DNA from: Saccoglossus kowalevskii | Lineage: Eukaryota; Hemichordata; Enteropneusta; Harrimaniidae | Assembly: GCF_000003605.2 (NCBI RefSeq) | Contig: NW_003119425.1 | Coordinates: 1,048,040 to 1,112,039 of the forward strand | Direction: 5' to 3' | Length of the DNA stretch: 64,000 nt | Part shown: piece after piece, positions 24,672 to 38,600 of the stretch | Layout: every line of letters starts with the position of its first letter | How positions within the stretch are numbered: the stretch's first letter is position 1 | Position numbers and translations under genes: made by a program | Notes under the pieces: generated by a model | Told to the model about the DNA's origin: nothing | Seen by the model: the letters and a program-made list of their open reading frames with translations, nothing else | Databases searched by the model: none

Positions 24672-25581
24672 GGTAGAGATGCAGTTTACCTGACAGGTAT
24701 TTTAATTAGTTAATTAGGAAACCAAGATGACCTCCCTTGTCCACAAAACTATATATTTTCAGAAAGCTTATTGTATGAATTTTAAAATTTTGTTAGTATT
24801 TTTTTGTTATGGACACTGTAGTTTGAAATATGCACAAAAAATGTGCATTTGTGGTCAAAAGTGATTTAAAAAAAATAGCTTCTAAACCATGCTTCCTGTC
24901 AAAGTTGGTTTACGGGTACATCTGTTTATTATGAAGAAAGTGACGTCTTGAAAACTGTCTACCAGTTGTCAATTTTGCAGGGCAGCAGCTCAAATTTCAC
25001 TACTTCAAGTTTATACATAAATTAACACCCAGGCTAGTTGTCTGTACGATTGTTGTAACACTGTTCAACCAAAAACAATGCCCTGCCCGCATTTTGAAGA
25101 TAAACACATTGTCAATCATTTGTGAAAATTTCAAAACAAAAGGTCAAGGCGTCTAGGAGCTATTTTTTTTTTTAAAGTTCTCCGATGTGCACTAAAAAGA
25201 AGCTGAGATAATTGCTAATTTGCACAACAATTCACTCAGTAAGAAGTTTGCTAATGCTCATAATTAAAATGGCTGTAACAATTCCAAATTTAAATGTATT
25301 ATCATTTTGTAAAAAGTTAAATATAGTGCATAATATGGAGATCCCGTCATTTCTTTTTTTCACCATGTTGCTTTCATATTATTTATGTACAGCCTTGCTA
25401 AATCTTGCTAAGCATTCAAAAAAAAGAATGTTTGCACCTGTTATCTATATTTTAAAATCGTCTTTTGAGTATGTTGCCCTATTCACAATTCTACAAAATT
25501 TGAACAGTCTATAGCCAAGACTGGATAAAAATAAGAAAAAAAAAAATCACTCCCAAGTGTCCACGAACCTGCATCTCTACC
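24672..25581. mobile_element. 910-bp TTAA-flanked element, GGTAGAGATGCAG ends
   Basis: Perfect inverted ends GGTAGAGATGCAG and CTGCATCTCTACC, each bordered by TTAA (24668-24671 and 25582-25585). The right half is repeated in inverted order at 63,696-64,000. TTAA target sites are typical of piggyBac-type mobility. No transposase is coded; the open frame of 100 codons inside is AT-rich and not recognisable. It is therefore probably non-autonomous. Confidence 0.8.
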
Positions 25582-28500
25582 TTAAGGGGAATTGGTGTTT
25601 TATGTAACTTTGACTAAATAATAGAACTTAAAAATCGAATACAGTGCAAGTCTAATCTTTCGGATTATATCCATTGAGACAGCCACATACAGTGAAGGTT
25701 TATACAAGTATAAACTTTGAGATATTCGAAATTTGATATTATCTTCTTTTTTATTTTCTTTGAAAACCAGACACAAACTAGAAAATGAAAGAAATGCATC
25801 TTTGAGAATAAATCATTGGAAATTGAAGTCGCTGATAAATACAATATGCAATGGAATATCCAATTTTTGAATCACATAGACACAAAAATGTTATATTGTC
25901 AATTTGGTGCAGAAATTAAATGTTGTTTTCCTATTTACGAATCAAAATCATAAACACAAATAAACAATGAACAATGAACTGAGAATATTAGGAACCAACC
26001 ATTTTATGTAGTTTGCCCTTGGCACTTTCTCCACTATTGTTAATTGTTGTAACCTTCCACAAAGTAGTGCTGTTTAAATAAATGCATAAGCTTGTTTCTG
26101 TCCAACTTTTGATCAAAATATGCAAAAAATGATGATCAAAATGAATGACAAATTTGATGATTAGTCTGAAAAGATAATTTATAAAAAAAATGTGCAAAAA
26201 AAAAAAGAGTTCATTTATGTAGTTTACCTATATAACCTCATTAATGTACATGTATTTACTATTGATTTTTCAAAACCTTATTACATTTCACCCTGGAGAA
26301 CTACTTTAACAAAGACTTGAGCAGGCCTTACGGCAAGAACACTGAAAACAAAGCATTCATTATTAGACCCCCAGAGGTAGTTTCTCAACAAAAACAATTC
26401 ATTGTAAAGTAAAACACTGCTACACATTTCTATACAGACTTTTTAACAGGCCCAGTGGCAAAAACTCAGAATACACAGTATTCAGCCTCATGCACTAGAA
26501 TACAGTTTCTCAATAACAACAACCAACGTACCGGTATTAGGTTGTTGCCACTACAGAGCAGCAAGGCACATACAATGATACACAGTTGAAACTACATCTC
26601 TATAGTTCGCTTCAACAATAGCGCTTTAAATAACACCAACAATTGACAACCACAAAGCCTTCACTTTAATCTATAGTTGAAACACCATCTTCTTGGTCAC
26701 TTTTTTAACAATAGTGATTTAGAGTAATACCAATGCACATTTGTGACTGAATACGTTGACAAGTTTCCCCTTACGAAACGAGTTATTGTAATCGGTTATG
26801 TATCGTTTACATGTATATTTACTTAACCAAAAGTTTAAAAGAAATACCTTGTCTGAAATTTAACACAGCAAAGAAACAAGCTAGTGATGAATTGCTTTAA
26901 ATCATACAAGTGGTAACAAACGATTTATAGAGCATATTTTTACAATATGAAGACATCTGTTAACATCAAATTAACATCTTTTTCAAATTAAGTTGGTAAC
27001 AAATATTAAAAGTTATGTAAGAGCAAGTTTAAAATTTAATTTAAAACTAGATGCTTGATAAAGTACAGTATGGAACAGGTATTCGTACTAGTATCATTAT
27101 TTTTGCTTCCATGTGTTTATTGCATGAGGGTGCATAGTGATTTCAATTAACGCTTTCCCGTCACTCAGTAATTCCACAAACATTTTCTCATTTAAAATGC
27201 ATTGCTAGTCATACTATATGCATAATCTACACATCACTTTCTATTCTACCCACATTTTTTGTTTTACTTGCCATCTTGGTCATCCATCTATTGTCTTATA
27301 GTCACTCTTGCATCAAATATTTGCATCACATTGAAAAACCATGACTTGAATGCAGTTATTTAAAATGTGCGATGCATGTGATAATTAAGTATATTTCTAT
27401 GAGTATGATATTAAATATGAGTAATCTTAATCAAAAGTTTTGAAAATAGTTGCAAAACAAATTATGTGGGTTTAATTTGTGAATCATGATAAAAAAATAG
27501 ATTTGTTCCAATACGAGGATAGGAAAAACAGTTGAGCAAATGTTATACAGGCTATGAATTTAAAACCCTAATTCAATTTCCAAGTCAGCGATTTTACGAT
27601 GATACTACAGGTACTGTGAAACCATTTATTTTCAATGACATTTTATTTTAACATTTTGAGAAATCTCACATGACTTCTATTGTTATTTCACATGTTCATG
27701 TGGATTTAATTTTAATAGCAGCTTTTACATATCAGCAAAATTAAAAACCAATATTTCACCGTATATAAATATACAGGTATGTCATCTTCATGCTTTCAGT
27801 AAATGAGTTTAATGCAATCACTATACCGAAAATGAAAAACAATTGGGGTCGGCGAACAATTTTTCAAGAAACACGATTCCAAAATGTCATGGATAATGGG
27901 ACATTGGTTTCTATGGTGAAAATATTTTTTCATTTCTCAAAATTTTGCTTGGAGATATGAAATGAAAAGGTCATATAGTAATAATAATTTGAATGCTAAT
28001 ATTCTTCAAACAATTCAAAAAAATTGCAAGTTATTTCAGCGAGTTTCCAGTCTGATTACAGTTTTTTTAAATATACAGTGGGAATTAAGCATTCCTCCCA
28101 TGATGCATTGCATATATACGCTCAGTAGAATAAATTTAAAATTTTGCTCAAACTACCTTAAACATGGCACAGAACGAGCGCTTTATCTTACTCTTAGGAG
28201 ACCCACTTAGCGGTGTAATCTAAACTCCAGTCAGACAAGTTGGTGATAATGTTGGCAATGATTGTGAAATAGAAATAGTGTGAATCAATGCAACAATGTA
28301 TTCTCGTTTAACACCCACTCAAATTGTGTTCAGTGACAGTGAGACAATGTCAAAATACTGATATCATGTCAAAACACAAAAGAGTATGATACGCTTTGCA
28401 TTCCTATTGCAGCTACAACGGTGTACTGGTTAGTGTTTTATCAATATCTTTCACTTTTATAATTAGCAACAAGTACGGTTGTCATGCATATTTCCCCTTT

Positions 28501-30149
28501 GCTGCCATGGTAAAATTATCTGCATTTGTAATAAAATTGCATAAGTTTCGTAATTTATTTTTATTTTGTTTTATGTCCCCATTCTATTTGCAGAATTAGT
28601 TTCTAGCAAATTTATGAGAGTGAAAATAAAATCGTAGTATAGGAAAATGCATTTAGATACAAATAATTTTGTTTCAAGTCAAGAGGGCATGATAACAAAA
28701 CAAAAGTACAGCCATTTTTGATTTTGATTAATATTTTTCTATTTATTTTAAATAGTGCCTAATGAATAAATTCTCATATATTTGCAGATTTTGTAATATA
28801 ATATACAGCAATTTCCGCAAATCACAACGAAAACACATTCTGTCAATGCAACACACATTTTCATAATAAACAATAATGTCAATTTGTTGACACTACTCGA
28901 CATCAAAGAGTGAGTACCTTGTAACACATTTTTAAAGTAATTTTTTCACCCAATGTCATCATACAAAATTTTGAAAAGTTGAGAATTTTATTTCTTGTCA
29001 TGCTTTTTCACATTCTTTTTTAAAATTGATAACATTTTGTAACTTGGGATCAGAAAATATGCATAACGAAGAGGCAATAAAAGACTTCACTTACACTTAG
29101 TTCCTCGCAGTAGATTGAGATCATGCATCACGGTCACAAACGAAACAGAAACACCTGCTCTCCTTTGAACCTGATCTTACGGTACTTCCATATTTTAAGA
29201 GAAACTGCAACCAAAAGCTGCAGTGACCTAATTCATGATATAATCATTCCACTTTCCAGTGATCTTTCTTGGTGACAAATTGACTTCCATAACGCAGTGG
29301 TCAAAACGTTCTTAGCCAATCAAACTCAGAACGCGATATTGAACACAGGTAAATTAGGAATACTTGAACACAAAGCGATAGAAACCATCAAAACATTTTT
29401 TTTTTTAACTGCTCAATCACAAAGGTTAGTGTTTAAAGAGATGCTTTAAATGGCCAACACCAATTCAAGTTACTAATGGTCCATTTTTGTAAACTGGCAA
29501 TTGATTATTTGAATAGGAAATTAAAAGATTGGATAAGGTCAAGGTTTATTTTTGGCAATCAGAAAGCGAATTCCGGAAACTTTCAAAATCAAATTATTTA
29601 AGACACCTACGAATGAAGGAATGAATATGTGATGATAGTAATGTGAATATTAAAGATATTGCTATTGTTCAGGGCAAATTTTGAAATATGTTGAAGGAAA
29701 TATCCACATGATATATTCAGCAGTGATTTTTTATTTTATACCAACTTCATGTACACAGGGCTCTAAACTAACATATTTTGGGGGCTGGGCTACGAGTTTT
29801 AAGAGCTGGTAGTCTCATAATAATATTGGGTAGTACATCAGATTTTGTGGGTTCTTATAGCCATGCTAGAAAAATGTCAACAGAAATAAATAAATAAATA
29901 TACATGTATTGCAATAAACAAATGTAATGTGGCCCATTTGTTGTGAAACCCATGTCTGTGTGCCTTGGGCTAGTGTTAATTTGGAGGCTGCCCATACACA
30001 TACCTAGTTTTATAAAAGCGATTATAATCAAACTTAGAAGTTTATTTCTGTTCTTTTTTCAACTTAGGCCACATTTTTACAGTAGACAAAATAATTAGGT
30101 TAAAGTTTTACTGATTTTGGATTATTTCATTATTCGTACGATTTACGAT

Positions 30150-30430
30150 TGATTTATAAACATTTAAATAACGTTTAGAAACTCAAAATAGCAGTTGAAA
30201 ATAAAAAAATAAAAAAATTTGACCAATCACAGTAACTTTAATTTTAACCTCAATGGTGTGGATAAATATAATTTTGAAATAATTTTAGCATTGTCCAATC
30301 AGCTATCAGTCTCAATAAAAATCAGAAGATACAAAAAGGTACAAAAAACATTTCAATAGCGTATCACAATCTGTCATTTGAATTTAAATACACCCTGTAT
30401 ATATAGTGAAAGCATCCATGGATAAATGAA
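30150..30430. repeat. Dispersed repeat, copy 1
   Basis: It shares blocks in the same order with 50,840-51,210: ACCAATCACAGTAAC, TAACCTCA, TTTTGAAAT, CCAATCAGC and ATCACAATCT. No clean termini are visible. It is intergenic here and in CYBC1 intron 1 in the other copy. Confidence 0.5.
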
Positions 30431-32285
30431 ATATAAGTGTGTATTATTACTCCTGTAACAGCTGAATTGTTTTCACTAGAAAAGTTATGATTTTATACCA
30501 TTCAATGCCAAGGTCAACTAATAAAACCTACATCGTTTTTCCCCCATATATTTTTGACAAGTTTTATTATGACCAATGGAAAATTGTGTACATCTGGTCA
30601 AAAATCAACAAAGAAATTATAGAAAAATAAGTACGTTGCACCAAAAATGTTATTAAAACGGCATTTAATTAATGAGGACAATATCCCTGACAGTCTCTGT
30701 AATTATCTGTCAAACCATGTTGAATGCCAGAGACACTTTTTTTTTAAAAACAATTTATGAAAGAAAATTTTAAAAATTTCATTAAAAATGTGAGAAAAAG
30801 TATGGTATTTTTAAGTGAAATATTCTGTACTACAGAAATATAGAAATTTATGATTTTCCAAAAGTTAGTCTCTTGTATTAAAGCAACTTACAGATTAATC
30901 TTTTTATGTCAGCAATTTTATTTGGAGTTTGTATAAGAATTTGGTAACCCAGTAAAACTTACATATATGCTTAGCAAAGCTATTTGATTGATTGCGTGGT
31001 TTCAAAAGCTGTTTCAAATTTGTAACACTGATAAAATTGTGAAAACAATACCTCATTTGTTCTACATTGTGGGAATACAGGACTGTTAAAGAGAGGTAGT
31101 TTTCGTGCAGCGCATGTTCGAATTTCACGTAAACAAACAATGCATTTTATGTGTTGTTTATGTCGATATTAGTGCCATACTGAACAAGATGTGACACCAT
31201 GATCATCAACCTTTAACGAAAACGTTGAATAAATTTGTTATTCCCAATCTAATTTAAAATCAGGCAAGTATGTATTTTAACATTTTAACACTGTGAATTG
31301 CTAAATACAACTATTTCATGTTTTAAAGAAACTTTAAGGGGAGATGGCTAATTTACAGGGAATTTACAGTTGAGCAAGGCTAACCGAGTCGTGACCTCGA
31401 TGTGGTTCGTAACCAGTCTTGTGATTGGTTGTTGACAAATGCTGAACAGGCTACGCCTCCAACTGTGCCGTGCGTTCGGGCAAACCGTTAGGAATTCCTA
31501 AATGGAGTAAATTTGTGTAGTTTTCTTGATTTATTCTGCAGATATCGGTAAAATTTAGGTAAGGCTGTGGCGAAATTTGAAGAAGCAACTAATATTCTTC
31601 AACCTGGTATTTTTTTTATATTTTATTTTTCATTCGTTTCGTTTGTTTTTTCGAGTTTAAAAAATGTGAGCTGGCTGGAGCCTTCATCCCTTGTCTATTT
31701 CTTACACTAGATACCAGCCGATACCCCCCCCCCCCCGCTCATAGAGACTGCGTATTACAGTTGATTATAGTTCCTGGGCTCCCTGTGATATACCTAAAAT
31801 TATATTTATAAGCACCTACTAAACTTTAATCTAGGAGTGGGGTGTCGGTCGTTTTCTAAACGGATTAACTGGATTATGATGCAGTTTAGAGTCATATGGT
31901 ACATAATAAATAATGGATTAACTGATACATTCCACAAAATTCAATAAATTTCAATAACTGTGAACAAAAATATTTCAAATTTATTCGAAAAAAGTTGTTT
32001 TTTCTATTTGCCATATATCAATCTTTAAAAAAAAAACAGCTGAGACTAGCCAGTCAATCAGTTCATTGAGATCGTGACCTCCTATTTTACAGGTGGCTGA
32101 GACAAGTCGCGGTTACATGAAACTGTGTCTGTGTGTAAGGTTTTGAAACACGTAGCCGACAATCGCGTAAAACAACATGGATACCCACAAAGGTTGCACT
32201 CGTGTCGTGGGGGGTGGGGTAGGAATCGGGGGACCAGAATGCCAGACAGAACACGTTTCTGTGCTTAATAACAGAAGGCCCAACC

Positions 32286-32316
32286 ATGGAGCTAAAATTA
32301 TTTTAGCTCCATGGCC
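32286..32316. repeat. 14-bp-arm palindrome
   Basis: The arms CCATGGAGCTAAAA and TTTTAGCTCCATGG are perfect inverted repeats separated by three bases. It could be a small foldback or a binding site; nothing more can be said. Confidence 0.6.
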
Positions 32317-32712
32317 CAACACAATGAATAATCAATAACTCGAATAACCAAATCAATCCAGCTGTAATAAAGACTCTCGTTATTTAATATGAAACAACAC
32401 TAGTTAACGCCCCTGATTGCTGCATTTGAAATCACCATAGGGACATAGATGACGCGATTACAATTTCAGATAGGCCATACCGCCAATATATAAAAAGTAA
32501 ATAAACTATATAGCAGCTGGACTAAGTTGACATTCCGCAGTAGCTTCGTGTGAACGTGTGTTATTATTTGTTTAGTGGACGTGTTATATACAAGACCGCG
32601 CGACGATTTCACTTATATGGCTACATTACCTCAAATAATACCTCCGGTTCCCCCCAGTGGCGTCAGTATCGCCGGGAAGGCCGAGAAGAAGTTGAAAACA
32701 GTGGGTTCTTAC

Positions 32713-32852
32713 CTGTAATCCATGTCTACTATCTTGATGTCATGGTCCATTCTGTGTATCTCGTATCGAGGTAACACACCGCGTGCTGATAGGTCAGGCG
32801 TATCACGTGCCAAGAAACGACTCTTTTCATTGGTCGGCTTATTCGCAGACAT
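32713..32852 (-). CDS. Candidate first coding exon of an unidentified gene
   Basis: A minus-strand open frame starts at an ATG and runs 46 codons plus two bases to a strong donor, CAG/GTAAGAA. The protein starts MSANKPTNEKSRFLARDTPD and continues with a dense mix of charged residues (RYEIHRMDHDIKIVDMDY), which reads like real protein rather than AT-rich noise. The frame is open upstream to another ATG at 32,897. I could not find the following exon in the next 11 kb on the minus strand, and the family is not recognised. An X-box-like palindrome 1.1 kb upstream would suit a ciliary gene, but this is speculative. Confidence 0.45.
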
Positions 32853-33954
32853 CAACGTATACTTCTTAGGTGAAAAACATATATGAACAGTGTCCACGGT
32901 AGTTGGCTACCTTTTAACATTGTGAAATTGTTTTGCTCTCTACATTATTTTGTTATTGCATGCTACTTTTCGCAGAAAACGCAATTCAGACATTTATGAA
33001 AATGGCGAGTCTAAGCATAGACCCTCCGTACTGGATTTAGTATTTCTATGTAAAAAAATCTCACCATATTTCACATTTCATTTTTTTGTTAATAGTTTGT
33101 ATTGGGGGAAAACGTAAAGTTAATGACGTGGGTTAAAATCCATAATTATGTGACACTTGAGAACCCAAAAATTTGACAAATTTGTCGCCATATTTATTAG
33201 GTCAAATTTGTCTGCATACCTTTACTCTAATTAATGACCGACACATTGAAGTTGTGTATGCGTCGATTGTTGTTTCGAATTACAAGCAGAGAACAGCGTC
33301 ACTTGAGATAAACAACAATAAATAGGCAATTTTAGATAGCTTTCGAATGAAATATATTATTATAGTAATTCACCACTGTTGATGACTTTTTCATAATACC
33401 CCGGTGCAATATTTGTATGGTTCATCTATGTAAGAATTTATTTTACTAAGTTATTCCAGCTCTTGGTCCGTAATTTGAATATTTGAAAACTCTTATTTAA
33501 TACTAATATTAATTTGGAAAGATTTATATCGAAGTAAAACTCATTATGTAACAATATCATGATGCATTTTATAATGCCAGATCTATTTTGTTTTTCAAAT
33601 AACTTTATGTGATATAATATATTAATTAATTTGTTTTGCTTTAATTTTAGTTCGTATACATAGAACAAAATAAAACAAATGCAAACTGAGCAGCTTAGAG
33701 AAATGGTCATGATCTCACCTGACACCAAAGTTACACATTACAGCATACAAATAATTGTTGGAAAATTGGCATGATCACATAACCATATTAACACAGACAC
33801 GGAGTTAGCGAGAAGTAAGTAACCAAGATAACAAAACATCAGGTATGTTTTATTTTATTGTGGCCAGGATTACCTGTTTATACGCATGCGTTATGCTTAA
33901 TCCAGACATACTTATGTAACTTGGATTACGGACAATTTTCTAATTTTAATATCT

Positions 33955-33970
33955 CGTTACTATAGTAACG
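33955..33970. promoter_or_regulatory. Perfect palindrome fitting the RFX X-box
   Basis: CGTTACTATAGTAACG is a 16-bp perfect palindrome, and its inner 14 bases fit the X-box pattern RYYNYYATRRNRAC. It is 1.1 kb upstream of the candidate minus-strand exon at 32,852 and 1.7 kb upstream of GRWD1. Function is inferred from motif alone. Confidence 0.35.
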
Positions 33971-34437
33971 GCTGTTGCTAGGGCTATTATATGACCCAAC
34001 TCCCTGCGTTTCTCTGCTGTCTCAACGAAACGACATTGTGTTTGCACAGTTACTACTCAGTGATACGTAAGAGCATTACCATGGTTACCATCATCATTGT
34101 CTGAAGGTTAGCAAAGCCACGCAATAAGTTTAAGTTGTAAAACGTAACACCGTTCAGTTGTCCATGACAACGGTTGCAGGTCTTTGTTTTATTGTATATG
34201 GCATACGGCAGGTAGAGAATATTTTCTTCATGACAATTCTAATCCTACATGAGACATTTCTACTGTAGACGTTTAGCCTTTCATTTTAGCCTGTCAACAG
34301 TTACGTTATTGCCATTTTCGACGCGGGGATGTATGTTAACATTTAGCTATGTGTCCGATTTCCTACTTTACCAATAAGTTCGTCATTTGTGAGGTTTTTT
34401 CTGCAAATTTCATCACTGTTTTCACGGTTCTTCATCT

Positions 34438-34519
34438 TCGCCAGAAGCTATGTTAAATAAAAGCTGATAAATACTATTTATACTATTTATCAGCTTTTAT
34501 TTAACATAGCTTCTGGCGA
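34438..34519. repeat. Perfect inverted repeat, 36-bp arms, 10-base loop
   Basis: The arm TCGCCAGAAGCTATGTTAAA and its continuation to position 34473 is followed by the ten-base loop CTATTTATAC and an exact reverse complement ending at 34519. Both arms match without mismatch. The size resembles a microRNA-like precursor, but a perfect stem is more typical of a recent foldback insertion or a local inverted duplication. Confidence 0.85.
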
Positions 34520-35662
34520 TTTTCATTTTTCCCCAAATTGTCTATGTATTATTATGGTACGTTTAAAAAGAATAGCGAGATTCAAAAATGCGTCTAAAAT
34601 GTAATACATATATATACATAGATTACATGTTTGGCACGTTTGAAATAATTTTTTCTGTGTCATGTTTTCAAAAATTATATACGCTTGAAAATTTACTAGT
34701 AAATTGTTGACTTTTTGACACGTGCAAAAAATGCAACCCGTACAAGCGTTATTGCGTTAAACTAGGGTTTCAAAAAGCGGTATTACGGCAAAGTCGGGTT
34801 TCAAAAAGTCTAAGTAACAGTTCAACCGCGTGCCAAAAAATACCTAAATGTGAAACTAAAAGAAAAATGTAATGTAAATATGAATAATATGTAGTTATTA
34901 AGTGAAAAATGTGTTTGTTTCAAACATATATGTTATGCTGTGTCACGTGTAGGTGTGTATCATATAAATGTAACTACTGAAAATACACTAATTTTACTGT
35001 TAATAAATGGCGGTCATTAAATAGTTAGTATTTGCAATGTTGTTGGTATTTGTATTCCGTATTGATTGCTCTTTGTTTGAAGCAATGAATACATCGATTT
35101 CCTTGACTAGTTTGTTGAAAGTTAATATAATTTATTTGTAACGTATAATAAAATACATTCTGCCTTTATTGTAACATCGTTTTCAATAACAAGATTACGA
35201 AATTTCTCTCGTTTTCTAATTGTAAAACTGATGTAATCTGTTTCTGATAACACAAGTACACAAGCACTTATCTTCATTTTTCGGTGGCCCTATAAGTAAT
35301 GAAATTCGGATTGTTCAAGACACGTCACCTAGCAAAATTTATAGATATGATAAAACAAGTTCGCCATAGATGTTTCGCAACTTTCAATAAAACTTCAGAC
35401 TCATTTCTCGAAAATATTTCTGGTGGCAATCGCGAATGCCAAAACCTAAAACAAAATGAGAGCCGATAAAAAATAACATAAAACATACGAAAGAATAATA
35501 ATTAAGTTCATATTTAAAAAGATAATGAATCTTATTTCAATCAGACTAAACCTTCAGTAGCCGGGCGGCTAAACGTCTTAAACGCATAAAAACAAAATCA
35601 ACACACGTGTTCAACTTAAGCGGGCGTACATCTTACCTACGACCTTGACCACACGTGGGAAA

Positions 35663-38600
35663 ATGGCGGAGGTAGAAAGTGGGAACTCGTCGGGAGAAGA
35701 GATGGAGGTGATAGAAGCCGATGGTGACGATGAAGGCATCGATGATAGAACACATAAGACAGGAGAGACGAATGTGTATCTTCCGGGTGGAAACATGGAT
35801 GAAGGGGAAGAACTTGTCAGGGACGAATCGGCATATGTTATGTACCATCAAGCTCAAACAGGTGATGCATGTCCGACCTTTAAATCTTCAGCAAGTTCTA
35901 ATTTGAATATTTTTCTAAATTTGTATTTATTATTTAAGCAGTCATAATAATAATAATAATACAGGTTTTCAATTCTTGTCAATTAAACCATGTAGAATCA
36001 TGTTAAGTATGTTCGATTTTCTGCTGTTATCACGGCCACAAATTCATTTTCTTGATTTTTAGTCCCCGTTCGGACGCAGTCCGAAAACGGGGACTTATGT
36101 TTTGACCTCCGTGTGTCCGTGCGTGCGTGCGTGCGTGCGTCTGTGCGTGCGTCCGGACCTGTATCTTAGAAATGCCTGGACCAATCACAATCAAACTTCA
36201 CACATACATCATACATGATATCATACATATGCACGTCAATTTGTTCCATGATCTGATTCAAGATAGCCGAATGGCGGCCATTTTTGTGCTAAAAATCATC
36301 AAAATCGAGCATTTCCCGGCTGTGTACAGATGGATTTTGTTCAAACCTTGTATATACGTTGGACATTATAGGACCTTGATGCACATCATTTTGTTTTACG
36401 ATCTGATTCAAGATGGCCGAATGGCGGCCATTTTTGTGCTAAAAAATCCTAAAAATCAAGCATTTCCCGGCTGTTTACAGATGGATTTTGTTCAAACTTG
36501 GTATATACATTAGACATTATGGGACCTTGATGCAAATAATTTTGTTTTTCAGATAACATTCAAAATGGCCGACTGGCGGCCATTTTACATTAATCAATGT
36601 GGTTCTCGTGCCATATCTCCGACTTGTTTTGACTGATTATGTTCAAATTTTAAATATTCATTATACATCATGTCATAGATAGACAGATATATTGGTTTGA
36701 CGATCCTATTCAAAATGGCCGAATGGTTGTCATTTTTGTACTAAAAAATCATCAAATATCAAGCATTTCTGGCATTTATGGATGGATTTCGTTCAAACTT
36801 GGTACATACATTAGACATTACGGGTTCCTGATGCACGTCATTTTATTTTTCAGATCAGATTCAAAATGGCTGTCTGGCGACCATTTTGTTTTAATGAATG
36901 GGTTTCCAGACCCATATGTCTGACTTGTTTTGACTGATTATGTTCAAACTGTTAATATTCATTATACATCATGTCACAGATATACGGATATATTGGTTTG
37001 ACGATCCTTTTCAAAGTGTGCTATTTTGGTGCTAAAAAATCCTCGAATATCAAGCATTTCTTGCATTTATGGATGGATTTTGTTCAAACTTATAACACAC
37101 ATTACATTACAGGTTCCTGATGCATGTCATTTTATTTTTCAGATTGCATTCAAAATGGCAGACTGGCGGCCATTTTGTTTTAATGATTGGGCTTCTAGAG
37201 CCATATCTCTTAAATGCATTGACTGATTATATTCAAATGTTATATATTCGTTGTACATCATGTTCTATATATATATATACCCGTACATATATTCAAAATG
37301 GCTGATTTTGAATGCTGTTCCAGAGCAATATCTCTCAATATGGACAAGTACTTGTTTGACGATCAGATACAAATGTCAATCATTTTAATGTTAAAAAAAT
37401 CATATTCCTGACATGGTTATATTCCAGCTATATTACTATAAACATAACTATATATCTTAAATTTGATAACTAACTGGGACTGTGCCATGCATGGCTTGTT
37501 ATAAATATTTTTTGAATTTCTGTGGTAGTTGAATCTAACCATCTAACCATCCAACCAATGAGCCAGTGTAGTGTGCTATTTGGTGTGTTATTTTATCGGC
37601 CAATATAAAATTATACATGACATTAAATGTGTAGCTCCTCCCCCCTCCCGTGCAGTTATTGCTTGCTGTACAACTTGTGAGAATATAATTAATATACCAT
37701 TGGCTGATTTAAATTGAATAAATTCAATATTTAATTAATAACAATATTTTTTTTCTTATTTTCATCTAGGCGCCCCATGTTTAAGTTTTGACATCTTGAG
37801 GGACAATCTTGGCGACTCTCGCACGCAGTTCCCTTACACCTGCTTCATCGTGGCTGGGACGCAAGCCGAAAAGGCGCACCTCAACAACGTGATTGTTATG
37901 AAGATGAGTAATTTGCATAAAACGTGTAAAGAAGATAAAGAGGAAGATGATGAAGACAGCGAGAGTAGTGATGATGAGGAGGAGGAAGAAGAGAAGCCGG
38001 AGTTGGAAACAACAACACTGCGACACATGGGAACAGTTAACAGAATTAGGGTAAGTAGTTCTGTAGTGGAATCAACTTTGAAATATGGACCTACATCTAT
38101 TTACAAAAAAAAATAAAACCTTGCAACCAAACTGTCATGTTTCTTCTAAATCAAAGTGGTCGCTGTTGCTATGTCAACAGTGGCATGATGAACTCCTAAT
38201 TGGCGCAGCAAAAACTATTTGTGTGCTGTACCAAACGTCTTCATACTGTAGAGGAGGCAAGGGGGGATAGCTGGTAGAGGTTACAGAAAATGAAAAAGGC
38301 ATTTTACGTTTTTACAGGAAATAAAATGAAAGTTCCATTTACAGTAAAAAATAGGTTTTTACACTTTACGGATAAAGTAAATTCCTAATTACATTTTTAT
38401 AATATATTTGATAATTTGTGTTTAAGAATCAAAATTGGAAATTGCACACAAATTTATTTAATGTGGAAAATGCTTTATATGCTTACAAAAAAGGGTCTTT
38501 GTACAAATTGCGGACGAATAAATAGCTGATTACATTTTAAACCTGGCCCATGTCTACGAATTTACCTTTTTGATTTATTTACGAAAATAAAAACGATTGA

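Larger units (their letters stand above)
21119..32712. other. Intergenic, repeat-rich region
   Basis: Beyond the first exon of the coiled-coil gene I find no supported coding region here. The DNA is AT-rich with several transposon relics (21.5-22.85, 23.1, 23.6, 24.7-25.6 and 30.2 kb, listed separately). The first few hundred bases must contain the coiled-coil gene promoter. Introns of the unidentified minus-strand exon at 32,713 may run through part of this region. Confidence 0.5.
32853..35662. other. Intergenic region upstream of GRWD1
   Basis: No supported gene. It lies between the candidate minus-strand exon and GRWD1 and so should hold both promoters. It contains the X-box-like palindrome at 33,955 and the long hairpin at 34,438. 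The rest is AT-rich without clear structure. A minus-strand open frame of 96 codons at 33,438-33,728 is AT-rich and not convincing. Confidence 0.5.

Noticed and set aside
29090-29200. Minus-strand frame ending MHDLNLLRGTK before a strong GTAAGTG donor
   Set aside because: The donor is good but the acceptor side is poor, the frame closes quickly and it cannot be joined in phase to the candidate exon at 32,713.
32617-32718. Plus-strand 33-codon frame starting MATLPQIIPPVPPSG
   Set aside because: Too short, overlaps the splice site of the better minus-strand exon, and has no continuation.
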